Source of the DNA: JBBAAW01 sp041658075
GTDB lineage: Bacteria > Patescibacteriota > WWE3 > UBA101185 > UBA10185
Reading direction: 5' to 3'
Assembly: GCA_041658075.1 (NCBI GenBank)
Contig: JBBAAW010000007.1
Location: forward strand, 1 to 40,878
Length of the DNA: 40,878 nt
The position numbers and the translations under genes are program-made. Positions 7,404 through 16,212 of the stretch are shown here, piece after piece (positions within the stretch are counted from its first letter, which is position 1; every line of letters starts with the position of its first letter). Under the pieces are notes generated by a model, which made no database searches, was not told where the DNA came from, and saw nothing but the letters and a program-made list of their open reading frames with translations.

Positions 7404-8642
7404 TTACAGGCCACTGGTTGATATTTCCAAAAGACGGTTGAATTTAGAAGTGCGTTCGCCGCGATCGATAGCACCAAACTTTACAAAGTCTGCTCCAACC
7501 GCAAAGGCAAGGTCGGCAATAAACGGATCTTCTGTGTCGCCGCTTCTATGGGAAACCACAACATTCCAACCCGCCCCGCGTGCTTCAGCAACAAACTTTA
7601 AAGTCTCCCAAACCGTTCCCACTTGGTTTGGCTTAACAATCACGGTATTTGCTAGCTTTTTGTCCACAGCTTGAGATAAAATTCCCGGATTAGTTACCAC
7701 CAAGTCATCTGCAGAAATCATAGTTTTACCCCCAAAGTTCTTGGTAACCTCTTGCCAATGCTTTGCGTCATCCTCGTAAAACACGTCCTCAAGGTAAATA
7801 ATTTCAAAATCCTTTAGTAGACTTCCCAAGTAATCCTTAAATCCTCCTCCATCAAGCTCCAAATTCTCCTCAGCAATTATATATTTTCCATCCTTATGAA
7901 ACGATTCCGCAGCCACATCCATTCCCAAAAAAACCTCTTCCCCCATTTTATAGTGTTCACTCGCGCAGTCTCTTATGTATTCCAAGGCTTTTCTCACAGT
8001 GAATTCCTCTGGCGCAAAACCCCCCTCATCCCCTACACCGGTTGAAAACCCCTCTTTTTCCAGCCTTTTTTTTAGCGACTTATAAACCGTACGACCAATC
8101 TCCAAAGAGTCGTAAATTTGATATTTTTTAGCGGGAATTATCATAAACTCCTGAAACGAGAGCTTGTTTTGCGCATGCTTACCTCCATTTAAAATATTAA
8201 AAAGCGGAGTTATGTTAACTTTAGATAAATTACTTTGGGACTTAACACCTTCAATACCAGAGAATTCATGGCGCAAGTAATTCCAAACTTCCTTCTTTTG
8301 ACTTTGGGAAACCGCGCGAGCAAACGCTACAGAAAGGGAGAGAATTGTGTTTCCGCCCAATTTACTCTTATTTTTAGTACCATCCAAATTTATTAAAAAC
8401 TCATCAAATTCTTTTTGCGACTTAAATTCCTTGTTTAACAAAGCTGGGGTAATAACATCGCGTACAAGTTCAAACGATCTATCCACCCCAAGGCAGACCG
8501 CCTCTTGCTCGCCCTTAGAGGCACCTTCGGGCACAATCGACCAGCCCTTACTACCGTCGTTCAAATCTAAATATGCTTTAATGGTCCAATCACCTCGGGA
8601 ATTTAAAACCTTAATGCTCCTTATTTGAGATATCGTACTCAT
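7404..8642 (-). CDS. eno: Enolase
   Basis: 412 residues, slightly shorter than the usual 420-435. It converts 2-phosphoglycerate to PEP. Conserved parts in order: NSRGDWT (family DSRGNPT), PEGASKGEQEAV (usually PSGASTG..EAV, with the loop serine kept), GDEGGFAPE, the metal ligand regions GMDVAAESF, YLEDVF and SADDLVVTNP, the catalytic Lys in VKPNQVGT, SHRSGDTED and the final VKFGAIDRGER. Metal ligands and the catalytic lysine are kept although several surrounding residues diverge. It is first in an operon with murB and murA, so the PEP producer is co-expressed with a PEP user. It is divergent from the 8661 gene by 18 bases. Confidence 0.95.
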   Translation of the reverse strand: MSTISQIRSIKVLNSRGDWTIKAYLDLNDGSKGWSIVPEGASKGEQEAVCLGVDRSFELVRDVITPALLNKEFKSQKEFDEFLINLDGTKNKSKLGGNTILSLSVAFARAVSQSQKKEVWNYLRHEFSGIEGVKSQSNLSKVNITPLFNILNGGKHAQNKLSFQEFMIIPAKKYQIYDSLEIGRTVYKSLKKRLEKEGFSTGVGDEGGFAPEEFTVRKALEYIRDCASEHYKMGEEVFLGMDVAAESFHKDGKYIIAEENLELDGGGFKDYLGSLLKDFEIIYLEDVFYEDDAKHWQEVTKNFGGKTMISADDLVVTNPGILSQAVDKKLANTVIVKPNQVGTVWETLKFVAEARGAGWNVVVSHRSGDTEDPFIADLAFAVGADFVKFGAIDRGERTSKFNRLLEISTSGL

Positions 8643-8652
8643 AACTTATACT
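8625..8652 (+). promoter_or_regulatory. Promoter of the 8661 membrane protein gene
   Basis: TTGAGA at 8625-8630, a 16-base spacer, TATACT at 8647-8652, with the ATG 8 bases further on. The leader would be 0-2 bases. The -35 lies inside the first codons of eno. Confidence 0.5.
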
Positions 8653-8653
8653 C

Positions 8654-8682
8654 ATGATAGATGTTCGACTTAAATAAATCAA
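8654..8682 (-). promoter_or_regulatory. eno-murB-murA promoter
   Basis: On the minus strand TTGATT (8682-8677), a 17-base spacer and TATCAT (8659-8654), giving a leader of only about 5 bases before the eno ATG. It lies back to back with the promoter of the divergent gene, so the two probably compete for RNA polymerase. Confidence 0.4.
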
Positions 8683-10187
8683 AGCGTCTGATAGTAATAA
8701 TTGGGCTAAGCCTATATGCCGGCCTATTCTTTTTGCAACGGACTAATTTGATGGCATCCGACTTGGGCCGGCATCTTAAAAACGGAGAAGTAATAATCTC
8801 AAGCAAACAGCCAATAACCACTAATCTTTACTCTTACACCCACCCAAACTTTCCATTTATTGCTCATCATTGGGGTTTTGGCGTTATTGCCTACGGCATC
8901 TTTAAGGTTGTGGGCTTTAATGGTTTAACAATTTTTAACGCCACTTTATCTTTCTTAACGGTGGTCCTAGTACTTAAATATTCCGCAAAACGTGTTGGAT
9001 TAGCGTACACCTGTATAGGTTTTTTACTAGTTCTTCCGCTTTTTGTCTACAGAACAGAGATTCGACCGGAAACCATTAGCGCGTTATTTGTAATACTGAC
9101 TATCTACTTACTGGCTGGCAACGTTCGTCTACGGTACAAATTAATTCTGATTTTCATTCTTCAAGTACTCTGGGTAAATATCCATGTATTTTTTGTTTTT
9201 GGACTTTTCTTGTCCACTACATATTTAGTAACGCTAATAGTACGAGCCAATTACCAGCGGGCTCGCTACGTATTAATCTTGTTAATAGCACAGCTTTTAG
9301 CCACACTCCTCAACCCCTACGGATTAAAGGGTGCTTTATATCCTCTGCAAATTCTAAACGACTACGGGTACAGAATCATCGAGAACCAAACCCCGTTTTT
9401 GTTGTTAAAAGTAATCCCTAGTCCGATTTATTACTACTTATTAGCGATAAGCGCAGTAACAATATTGCTAATTACACTCTCTATCGGAAGTGCAATTAAA
9501 AAAGACCTGTTTTACACAGTGGTCTCCGTGGTTTTCCTATTGGGTTCTTTAAAAATGGTTAGGCTAATGCCGTACTTCGCTATATTCGCCCTGTTTTCAT
9601 TGTCATATTGCTTCTATACACTAAACCAAAAAATCGGTGATTTTCTTAAGAAACTGATCGTTAGGCCGATAGTTCAAACGTTGTTAGGCGGAGTGGGATT
9701 TTTTGTGGCATTTGTATTAGTCTCAACCAATCTATACAACCCCCTTACAAACCTTGGCTTAGGTTTAATGCCCAAAGTAAGCGGATCAGCAGATTTCTTT
9801 AAAGAAAACAACATACAGGGCCCAATATTTAACAATTACGACTCCGGAGGATACTTGATTTTCTACCTGTATCCAAAACAAAAAGTTTTTGTGGATAATC
9901 GTCCGGAAGCTTACCCGTCAAGCTTCTTTAAAACCGAGTATGTTCCCATGCAGGAAAATGATAACATTTGGACAAGTCTTAGCAATAAATACGGTTTTAA
10001 TGTCATTTATTTTTATCGACTCGATTACACACCTTGGGCTCAACCATTTTTAATAAGTCGAATAAAAGATCCGGTTTGGGCACCTGTCTATGTTGACGAT
10101 TACGCTTTGATAATGTTAAAACGAAACCCCACAAATGAGTCGATTATCAAGAATCACGAATTACCAAAAGAGTTATTTAGATACTAG
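8661..10187 (+). CDS. Polytopic membrane protein, GT-C-like
   Basis: 508 residues with about ten or eleven hydrophobic segments up to about residue 365 and a soluble C-terminal part of about 140 residues. The first loop carries ASDLGRHLKNGEVI and then TNLYSYTHP and HHWGFGVIAYG, the arrangement seen in membrane proteins related to GT-C glycosyltransferases, where an acidic residue in the first extracytoplasmic loop is important. The C-terminal stretch IFNNYDSGGYLIFYL and VFVDNRPEAYP is typical of an uncharacterised bacterial group of such proteins. A role in lipid-linked sugar transfer is likely but the substrate is unknown. Its tail overlaps ppsA by 15 bases in convergent orientation. Confidence 0.75.
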   Translation: MFDLNKSKRLIVIIGLSLYAGLFFLQRTNLMASDLGRHLKNGEVIISSKQPITTNLYSYTHPNFPFIAHHWGFGVIAYGIFKVVGFNGLTIFNATLSFLTVVLVLKYSAKRVGLAYTCIGFLLVLPLFVYRTEIRPETISALFVILTIYLLAGNVRLRYKLILIFILQVLWVNIHVFFVFGLFLSTTYLVTLIVRANYQRARYVLILLIAQLLATLLNPYGLKGALYPLQILNDYGYRIIENQTPFLLLKVIPSPIYYYLLAISAVTILLITLSIGSAIKKDLFYTVVSVVFLLGSLKMVRLMPYFAIFALFSLSYCFYTLNQKIGDFLKKLIVRPIVQTLLGGVGFFVAFVLVSTNLYNPLTNLGLGLMPKVSGSADFFKENNIQGPIFNNYDSGGYLIFYLYPKQKVFVDNRPEAYPSSFFKTEYVPMQENDNIWTSLSNKYGFNVIYFYRLDYTPWAQPFLISRIKDPVWAPVYVDDYALIMLKRNPTNESIIKNHELPKELFRY

Positions 10188-12449
10188 CTTATGTTCGGCG
10201 TTATAGACTATTCCACGGGTTTTTTCTAAAACGTCAGGACTTACAGAAACCGAGGTTACGCCCCATTTAACAAGCTTTTCCACTAATTCCGGGTATTCAG
10301 AAGGCGCCTGACCACAAACAGAGCAGGTAATTTTGCGCTTTTTGCATGTGGTAACTATTTTTTCTAACGACCACAAAACCGCAGGATCAAGCTCATTATA
10401 AACATTTGCCACTTTAGCATTGTCGCGATCGACCCCCAAAATCAACATAGTTAAATCATTAGTACCAATAGAAACCCCATCGATTCCCTCATCAATAAAG
10501 TCATCTAGCAAGATTACATTGGAGGGAATTTCTACCATCATCCAGAGTTTAAACATACCGCTTCTGCGCAAACCGCCCATCGAGATCAACTTTTTGACCT
10601 CCCTCAACTGCTCAGTCGTACGCACAAAAGGAATCATTACGTGTAGATTTTTGTAACCCTTCTTATTTCTAACAATTTTAATTGCCTCAATCTCCAAATT
10701 AAAAACGTGGGCGTCCTCAATATATCTACCAGCACCTCTAAAACCAATTAATGGATTGGGCTCCTCGCCTTCAAACTCATCTCCACCCTTTAGAGACCTG
10801 TACTCGTTGGTTTTAAAGTCGGTAAATCTATAAACAACCGGGCGATCCTCAAAGGCTTTGGTAAACTTTTCTAAGTCGTCCGCCAACATTTTTACAAACT
10901 CATGGGAACGTTTCTCCTTAATAAACTTTTTGGGGTGCGTTCCAATATTGGCAATAATAAATTCCGCCCGTAAAAGCCCCACCCCGTCTACATTTCTCTT
11001 AGCCATATCTTCCGCAAGTTGCGGCTCCGCCAAATTTACATACACTTTAGTGGCGGTTTTTACTTGTAAAAGCGACCTTTGGGAAAGCGGCTTAGAAACC
11101 CCCCCCACTTTATTATTAATTACAACATTACCTTCATAAATCTTGCCGTTGGTGCCATCAACCGTAATAATCTCCCCATCCTTCAATATCTTGGTGGCTG
11201 ATCCGCTTCCCACTACCGCCGGAACGCCAAGCTCACGACTCACAATGGCCGCATGAGAAGTTTTGCCTCCGCTATCAGTTACAATGGCACAAGCTTTTCG
11301 CATGGCGGTGACATAGTCGGGGTTAGTCATTTCCGCTACCAATACATCCCCTTGCGTCACAATTCCAATTTCCTTGGGCGACTTCACAATACACACTTTT
11401 CCGCTGGCGATTCCAGGACTAGCTGATAGACCGGTTAGCAATAAAGTCGCCTTCTTGCTTTCGTCAATAGACTGCACCTCCTCTGAAACATTAGTCTGCT
11501 TAAGCGTGGTTACAGGTCGCGATTGCACAATATAAATCTTTTTATCCTCCATGCCCCATTCAATATCTTGTGGTCGACCATAATGTTTTTCTATGTCCGC
11601 GCCAATTTTAGCTAGCTCTTTAATTTTTGCGTCGGACAATTTTTGCATCTCCTGGTAATCGCGCGACACTGTTATATTGCCCGCCAGAGTCATCTGCCAA
11701 GTTTGCTTTGATAAGTGTTTAAAGGTAATTTTTTCCGTTTTTTTGTCGACCAAAAACTGATCCGGAATAACCTCACCAGAAACCACCGGCTGACCCAAAC
11801 CCCAAGCCGCCTCTATGGAGATCTCGTCCCGATTATTAGTCATGGGATTTACTGTAAACATGATTCCCGACACCTCACTTTGCACCATAAGTTGAACCGG
11901 AACTGCTATTCCCACCTTAAAATGAGAAAATCCACGATCGCTTCTGTAAAAAATGGCTCGCGACTCAAAAAGCGACGCCCAGCACTTTTGCACACTTTTA
12001 ACAACATCCTGCCATCCCTTAACATTTAAAAAAGTTTCTTGTTGACCGGCAAAGGATGCATCCGGCAAGTCTTCCGCGGTTGCGGAGCTTCTGACTGCAA
12101 CTAAACGATCATGTTCACCACACAAATTATGATAAAAATCTTTGATTTGTAATGCCAATTCCCCCGGAAGCTCTGCCTCCATAACAGCAGTTTTTATTCT
12201 TTTTGACGCCTCAAACAGTTTTTCCGAGTCGTTTTGATCCAAACCGCTAAGCTCCGTTAAGATTTTATGTTTTAAAGAAGTTTTTGCCAAAAAGTCGTAG
12301 TAAGCCGTTGCCGTAACCACAAACCCATTAGGTACAGGAATTCCCGCCGTGGTCATTTCACCAAGATTAGCACCTTTTCCTCCTGCAATAGGAATGTCCC
12401 GCTTGGAAATTTGATTAAACCAAAGTATCTGGGCAGTGTGTTTGTTCAT
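10173..12449 (-). CDS. ppsA: Phosphoenolpyruvate synthase
   Basis: 758 residues (E. coli 792). It makes PEP from pyruvate and ATP, releasing AMP and phosphate. Three parts in order: an N-terminal ATP-grasp domain beginning GGKGANLGEM and including VAVRSSATAEDLPDASFAGQ (about 1-320); the swivelling phosphohistidine domain with GGKTSHAAIVSRELGVPAVV (His near 395); and a C-terminal PEP/pyruvate barrel ending in the catalytic cysteine motif CGQAPSEYPE. It differs from pyruvate phosphate dikinase by length. No pyruvate kinase gene is in the window. TAACTT 6 bases before the ATG is its likely -10. manB lies 34 bases upstream on the same strand. Confidence 0.95.
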   Translation of the reverse strand: MNKHTAQILWFNQISKRDIPIAGGKGANLGEMTTAGIPVPNGFVVTATAYYDFLAKTSLKHKILTELSGLDQNDSEKLFEASKRIKTAVMEAELPGELALQIKDFYHNLCGEHDRLVAVRSSATAEDLPDASFAGQQETFLNVKGWQDVVKSVQKCWASLFESRAIFYRSDRGFSHFKVGIAVPVQLMVQSEVSGIMFTVNPMTNNRDEISIEAAWGLGQPVVSGEVIPDQFLVDKKTEKITFKHLSKQTWQMTLAGNITVSRDYQEMQKLSDAKIKELAKIGADIEKHYGRPQDIEWGMEDKKIYIVQSRPVTTLKQTNVSEEVQSIDESKKATLLLTGLSASPGIASGKVCIVKSPKEIGIVTQGDVLVAEMTNPDYVTAMRKACAIVTDSGGKTSHAAIVSRELGVPAVVGSGSATKILKDGEIITVDGTNGKIYEGNVVINNKVGGVSKPLSQRSLLQVKTATKVYVNLAEPQLAEDMAKRNVDGVGLLRAEFIIANIGTHPKKFIKEKRSHEFVKMLADDLEKFTKAFEDRPVVYRFTDFKTNEYRSLKGGDEFEGEEPNPLIGFRGAGRYIEDAHVFNLEIEAIKIVRNKKGYKNLHVMIPFVRTTEQLREVKKLISMGGLRRSGMFKLWMMVEIPSNVILLDDFIDEGIDGVSIGTNDLTMLILGVDRDNAKVANVYNELDPAVLWSLEKIVTTCKKRKITCSVCGQAPSEYPELVEKLVKWGVTSVSVSPDVLEKTRGIVYNAEHKLVSK

Positions 12450-12455
12450 ATCTTT

Positions 12456-12464
12456 AAGTTATCA
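12456..12464 (-). promoter_or_regulatory. Possible extended -10 of ppsA
   Basis: Minus-strand TGA followed by TAACTT (12461-12456), 6 bases before the ATG. A sequence ATGACA lies 17 bases upstream of the hexamer and could act as -35. The hexamer itself is weak. Confidence 0.35.
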
Positions 12465-12483
12465 CACAGAACCCGGCTTGTCA

Positions 12484-13857
12484 TTAGATTCTTGTTCCAC
12501 CAATCTCCTTCTCAATATCCCCCAAATGCTTCAACACTGCTTGTTTATCCACACCCGATATATTTAATCTAATAATTGGCTCTGTTCTTGACGATCTAAC
12601 ATTAAATCTCCAATTGGGATAATCTACAGAAATACCGTCCACTAGATTTACCTTTGCATCCTTGTACTTAACCGAAAATACCGTTTGTAATTTCTCCTCA
12701 CTAACCTCTGTTCTGTAATTTATTTCTTCCTGAATGAAATATTTTTGTCTAAAAACTTTTAGCAACTCTTTTAAATTGCCCTGACAATTATTTAAACCGT
12801 CTAAAAAACTTACCGCTGCGAGCATCCCATCGTCAATTTTATAAAAATCCCTAAACACATAATGTCCGGAAACTTCAAAACCGAACCTAATTTCGAAATC
12901 TTTCTCCATCTCTTCTTTGATTGGCACATGCCACGCTTTTATTCTTTTCACCTCTATACCCATTTTTGCACATTCTGTCTCCACAGCAGAGGATGCTCTT
13001 ACATCTGCAGTAATCTTCTTGCAACCAGAAGTATGGTTTAGATAGCCAGCCACTACTATGGCAACAAATTCCGGGCTGATGAGCTCACCGGTATTATCTA
13101 TAAATAAACATCTGTCGCAATCACCATCCCAGATAATTCCCATATCAGACTTTTGTTCCCTAACTGCATCCTCCAGTTGAGATCTGTTTTGTTTTATTTT
13201 GGGATTTGAAGGATGACTAAAATTTTTTGCCCTTATTTGTGTGTTAATAGCGTAATAATTTATACCTAATCGATCTAAGATCTCACCAACTACAGTATTT
13301 ATAGGACCATTTCCCACATCGACTACAACTTTATACTTTGATAAATTTTTTCCAACCAATTTTGTTATTTCAGAAATATAGTCGGAATTTACCGAAACGA
13401 ACGTAACTTTAACGTCTGCTAAATTATCCAGCCCAATATAACCTACTTGCCCCTTATTTATAATTGATGTGTATCTATCACGAATCTGTAGTAAGACTTC
13501 TTCGGGCAAGGGTATTCCAAGTTTTAAAGGTTTAATACCGGTATAGCCCTCGCCAAGATGAGAAGAGGTAAACATTAGTGCATGATCGGAATTCAAATGT
13601 GAACAAGCGTAATACAAAACTGGGGTCGAAACCATACCTACACAAACAACCTCTTTGCATCCCAAACGAGAAAGTTCTAAACCAAAGGCACTACAGACGC
13701 TGCCTGAACCATACACATTATCGTATCCAAGTACTACCTTATCCGGTTTAATTATGTCAAAATAAACTCCTGCCAAAATTTTTGCCATTTCCTCATTTAT
13801 CTCTTCCGGATATTTTCCTCGGATGTCATATCTTTTAAAGATTGTATTATATTCCAT
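12484..13857 (-). CDS. manB: Phosphomannomutase/phosphoglucomutase (ManB family)
   Basis: 457 residues of the alpha-D-phosphohexomutase superfamily, which moves phosphate between C6 and C1 of hexoses to provide precursors for nucleotide sugars. The N-terminus FKRYDIRGKYP is typical. The phosphoserine loop reads TSSHLGEGYTGIK with Ser99 as the likely phosphorylated residue; the family consensus is TASHNPxxYNGxK, so the Asn is missing. The metal loop DGDCDR has Cys for the central Gly. The sugar loop GFEVSGHYVF and the phosphate loop RSSRTEPIIR are present. Mannose or glucose specificity cannot be decided. It lies 6 bases after the histidine kinase gene. Confidence 0.88.
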   Translation of the reverse strand: MEYNTIFKRYDIRGKYPEEINEEMAKILAGVYFDIIKPDKVVLGYDNVYGSGSVCSAFGLELSRLGCKEVVCVGMVSTPVLYYACSHLNSDHALMFTSSHLGEGYTGIKPLKLGIPLPEEVLLQIRDRYTSIINKGQVGYIGLDNLADVKVTFVSVNSDYISEITKLVGKNLSKYKVVVDVGNGPINTVVGEILDRLGINYYAINTQIRAKNFSHPSNPKIKQNRSQLEDAVREQKSDMGIIWDGDCDRCLFIDNTGELISPEFVAIVVAGYLNHTSGCKKITADVRASSAVETECAKMGIEVKRIKAWHVPIKEEMEKDFEIRFGFEVSGHYVFRDFYKIDDGMLAAVSFLDGLNNCQGNLKELLKVFRQKYFIQEEINYRTEVSEEKLQTVFSVKYKDAKVNLVDGISVDYPNWRFNVRSSRTEPIIRLNISGVDKQAVLKHLGDIEKEIGGTRI

Positions 13858-13863
13858 GTCAAC

Positions 13864-15618
13864 CTATTGTACGGGTAGGGTAAAAATAAATACAGAACCT
13901 TTGGGTACATTGTCTTCCACCCATATTTTGCCACCATGAGCCTCCACAATGCCTTTAGCAATCACAAGACCCAATCCCGTACCACTTTCGTTGGAAATAC
14001 TGGACTCCCGCGCCTGCACAAACTTATTAAATAATTGTTTTTTAACATCATTAGGAATGCCTGGTCCGTTGTCCGCTACAAAAACTTGAACAAAACCTCC
14101 CTGCAATCTCGATCCCACCTTAATAAACCCTCGCTCGCCCATGTGTGTAATTTCCCCCTTATAGGTAAATTTAACCGCGTTGGACACTAAATTATTAAGC
14201 ACTTGCACAATTTTTTCTTTGTCAATTTCCACCTGCGGTACAGCCTCGCTCAAATCTAAAGTCAAGTCGATATTTTTTGACTCGGCAAAAACCTTGTAAT
14301 TTTCCGCTTCTTCCTGTAATACTTGGTTTAACAGACAGGGCGACTTGTTAACTGTAAATTTGCCTGACTCAATTTTTGCCGAATCCAAAAGGTCGCTCAC
14401 TAATTTTAAAAGCCCCCACGCCGACTCTTTAATTTGGTTAAGAAAAAGGTCAATATCTTGCTGATTAAACCGCTCCCGATTTTTTAATACCATATCTGCA
14501 GAACCCCTAATAACCGTTAACGGAGCTCTTAACTCGTGCACCATCATAGCCGTGAAATCTTCACGAAGATTTCGAAGATTTTCTTCCTCAGAATCATTTC
14601 GCATAATGATACCTACACCAATAATTTCCCGTTCAAATTTAACCGGTAGGAAAGTAAAACTTAAATAACGATTACTTACAAAAACTCTTTTTTGCGACTT
14701 AATTTCCCCGCTATCCATAACATTTGACACAATTTCTTGAATCGGCAGGGCCCCTTTTAATAAGGTTGTAATATCGCTAATATTTAACGGTTTCTGATCC
14801 TGGCATGATAAAAAAAGACTAGCAGTTTTATTTATTACCGACACTTTGTAGTTTGAATCCACCAGCAAAACCCCCTCCTCCATACTTTGTAAAACCGACT
14901 CAACTTTACCCCGCTCTTTAGCGATTAACGCTTTGAAGTCGGTAAGAAGGGAAGCGGAGGTATCCAAGATTTTTGACATATAAACAGCGTTTTGATCGCT
15001 ATCTAAATTATCCGAACTTCCAAATGCGCATAAAACCCCTGCAATTTCATCGCCAAACCTTAGGGGAACACAAACGTGTTTTAAAAAGTCGCTTATTCCA
15101 CTATTACGCTGTTCCGTTGGCTTCTCCACACTACCTACATTCTCCATCAGTAAAGCCTCCCCCACCTGCCCGCCATAAATTGTATCCTCAGATAGAATGG
15201 CGTCGCCTTCTTTGCCCAAAACTTTGCTATAAGCTTTATTCGTACATTCTTTGCTTTTTGATAAATAGGTTTTTGTTATGTTACCGTTAGTTCTAGCCCT
15301 AAAGCTAAAACCCTGCTGGGTTTTTATAAGGTACGACACTGAAGAAGCGTCCAAAATATTAAGTAAATAACTGGATATAGTGTCCAACGACTGCTCAAGG
15401 TCGCCAAGATAAACTGTTCTTCTAAAAATTTCCGGCAGGGATTGCCAGTGTGAGGCATCGCTTTTAGCCAGAGTTAACTGTTGACCAATTTCAAGCAACT
15501 TTTTCTTATTTCTTCTATACGCACGAAGAAGTTTTACTACGCCAAAAAAAGTAAAAAAAGTGACTAAGAGAAAAATACCAAGTTGTAAATATGACTCAAG
15601 GGCAGAGGTTTCATTCAT
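13864..15618 (-). CDS. Membrane sensor histidine kinase with GAF and PAS domains
   Basis: 584 residues. One transmembrane segment (about 10-30), a short coiled region, a GAF-like domain (about 60-215), a PAS-like domain (about 225-335), a HisKA dimerisation domain with the phospho-acceptor in MMVHELRAPLTVIRG, and a HATPase_c domain with an N box in NNLVSNAVKFTY, G1 in VADNGPGIP and G2 in SGTGLGLVIAKGIVEAHGG. All catalytic boxes are intact. There is almost no extracytoplasmic part, so the signal is probably sensed inside the cell or in the membrane. It starts one base after the response regulator stop, so the two form a pair. Confidence 0.93.
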   Translation of the reverse strand: MNETSALESYLQLGIFLLVTFFTFFGVVKLLRAYRRNKKKLLEIGQQLTLAKSDASHWQSLPEIFRRTVYLGDLEQSLDTISSYLLNILDASSVSYLIKTQQGFSFRARTNGNITKTYLSKSKECTNKAYSKVLGKEGDAILSEDTIYGGQVGEALLMENVGSVEKPTEQRNSGISDFLKHVCVPLRFGDEIAGVLCAFGSSDNLDSDQNAVYMSKILDTSASLLTDFKALIAKERGKVESVLQSMEEGVLLVDSNYKVSVINKTASLFLSCQDQKPLNISDITTLLKGALPIQEIVSNVMDSGEIKSQKRVFVSNRYLSFTFLPVKFEREIIGVGIIMRNDSEEENLRNLREDFTAMMVHELRAPLTVIRGSADMVLKNRERFNQQDIDLFLNQIKESAWGLLKLVSDLLDSAKIESGKFTVNKSPCLLNQVLQEEAENYKVFAESKNIDLTLDLSEAVPQVEIDKEKIVQVLNNLVSNAVKFTYKGEITHMGERGFIKVGSRLQGGFVQVFVADNGPGIPNDVKKQLFNKFVQARESSISNESGTGLGLVIAKGIVEAHGGKIWVEDNVPKGSVFIFTLPVQ

Positions 15619-15619
15619 T

Positions 15620-16021
15620 CTAAATTGCTATTTTAACATCGGAATCGGTGGAAGTCCCAAGTACCGCATCTATCTTATCGCTAAGCTCCGAAGGAAGTAT
15701 TTTGTACTTCATAATGTAATCCGCCGCTCCACTCTCCAGGGCCTTTTTAACATTATCCTCGCTTCCATAGTTGGTAAGCATAATAACAGGAATTTCAGTG
15801 GTTTGAGGATCTGATTTCAGCTCAGTTAAAATATTCAAGCCGTTCATTCCCGGCAACATGATGTCCAAAAGAACTATATCCGGCTGATAATCCTTGGCTT
15901 TGGGAAGCGCTTGCAGGCCATCATTAATGTTTAATACATCGTAGCCCTTAATCTTTAATTCCACGGAATACATATTAAATAGAGCCATATCGTCTTCTAC
16001 TATAAGTACTTTTTTATTCAT
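15620..16021 (-). CDS. Single-domain response regulator (CheY-like)
   Basis: 133 residues, only a receiver domain. The acidic pocket is Asp10-Asp11, the phosphorylation site Asp53 in LLDIMLPGMNG, the switch Thr83 in VIMLTN and Lys105 in YIMKYK. There is no DNA-binding or enzymatic output domain, so it must act by protein contact or pass phosphate on. It is followed directly by the kinase gene. TATATT lies exactly 6 bases before the ATG with TTGTAT 17 bases further up, so the message is probably leaderless. Confidence 0.93.
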   Translation of the reverse strand: MNKKVLIVEDDMALFNMYSVELKIKGYDVLNINDGLQALPKAKDYQPDIVLLDIMLPGMNGLNILTELKSDPQTTEIPVIMLTNYGSEDNVKKALESGAADYIMKYKILPSELSDKIDAVLGTSTDSDVKIAI

Positions 16022-16027
16022 AGGAAT

Positions 16028-16056
16028 AATATATGATAGTTCGACTAAAAATACAA
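16028..16056 (-). promoter_or_regulatory. Promoter of the response regulator-kinase operon
   Basis: Minus-strand TTGTAT (16056-16051), a 17-base spacer, TATATT (16033-16028), then 6 bases to the ATG at 16021. Confidence 0.5.
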
Positions 16057-16103
16057 TAGTGTGCTTATATAACTTAATCGATGCTTTATTTCCAAGAGGG
16101 TTT

Positions 16104-16212
16104 GGGACTTCAGAGAGCGAGAAAAGCGTGCGACAAAATTCATCGCGACGGCAGATCTGCCGTTTGCTTAACCCCTTCTCGCTGAAGTCCTTCTTCGGTC
16201 TAGCTTTTTTTC
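16104..16212 (+). ncRNA. Candidate structured RNA, three-way junction, with T-tract
   Basis: A long closing stem pairs GGACTTCAG (16105-16113) with CTGAAGTCC (16182-16190) and continues, after a 4-base bulge, with CGAGAA (16118-16123) and TTCTCG (16176-16181). Inside are two small hairpins: GCGA/TCGC (16130-16133, 16143-16146) and the perfect palindrome CGGCAGATCTGCCG (16149-16162). A T7 tract follows at 16205-16211 on the plus strand only. The 3' strand of the closing stem can instead form GCTGAAG/CTTC..AGC directly before the T tract, like an intrinsic terminator. It matches no RNA family I know. No clear promoter is seen; TTATAT near 16066 is a weak candidate. Confidence 0.4.

Noticed and set aside
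16182..16211. A riboswitch controlling a downstream gene
   Set aside because: The terminator-like hairpin points along the plus strand, but no plus-strand gene follows, so it was kept as a free RNA candidate.
16022..16212. A tRNA, SRP RNA or RNase P RNA in the longest protein-free gap
   Set aside because: No cloverleaf with a T-loop, no SRP helix 8 motif and no conserved RNase P core sequence could be found.
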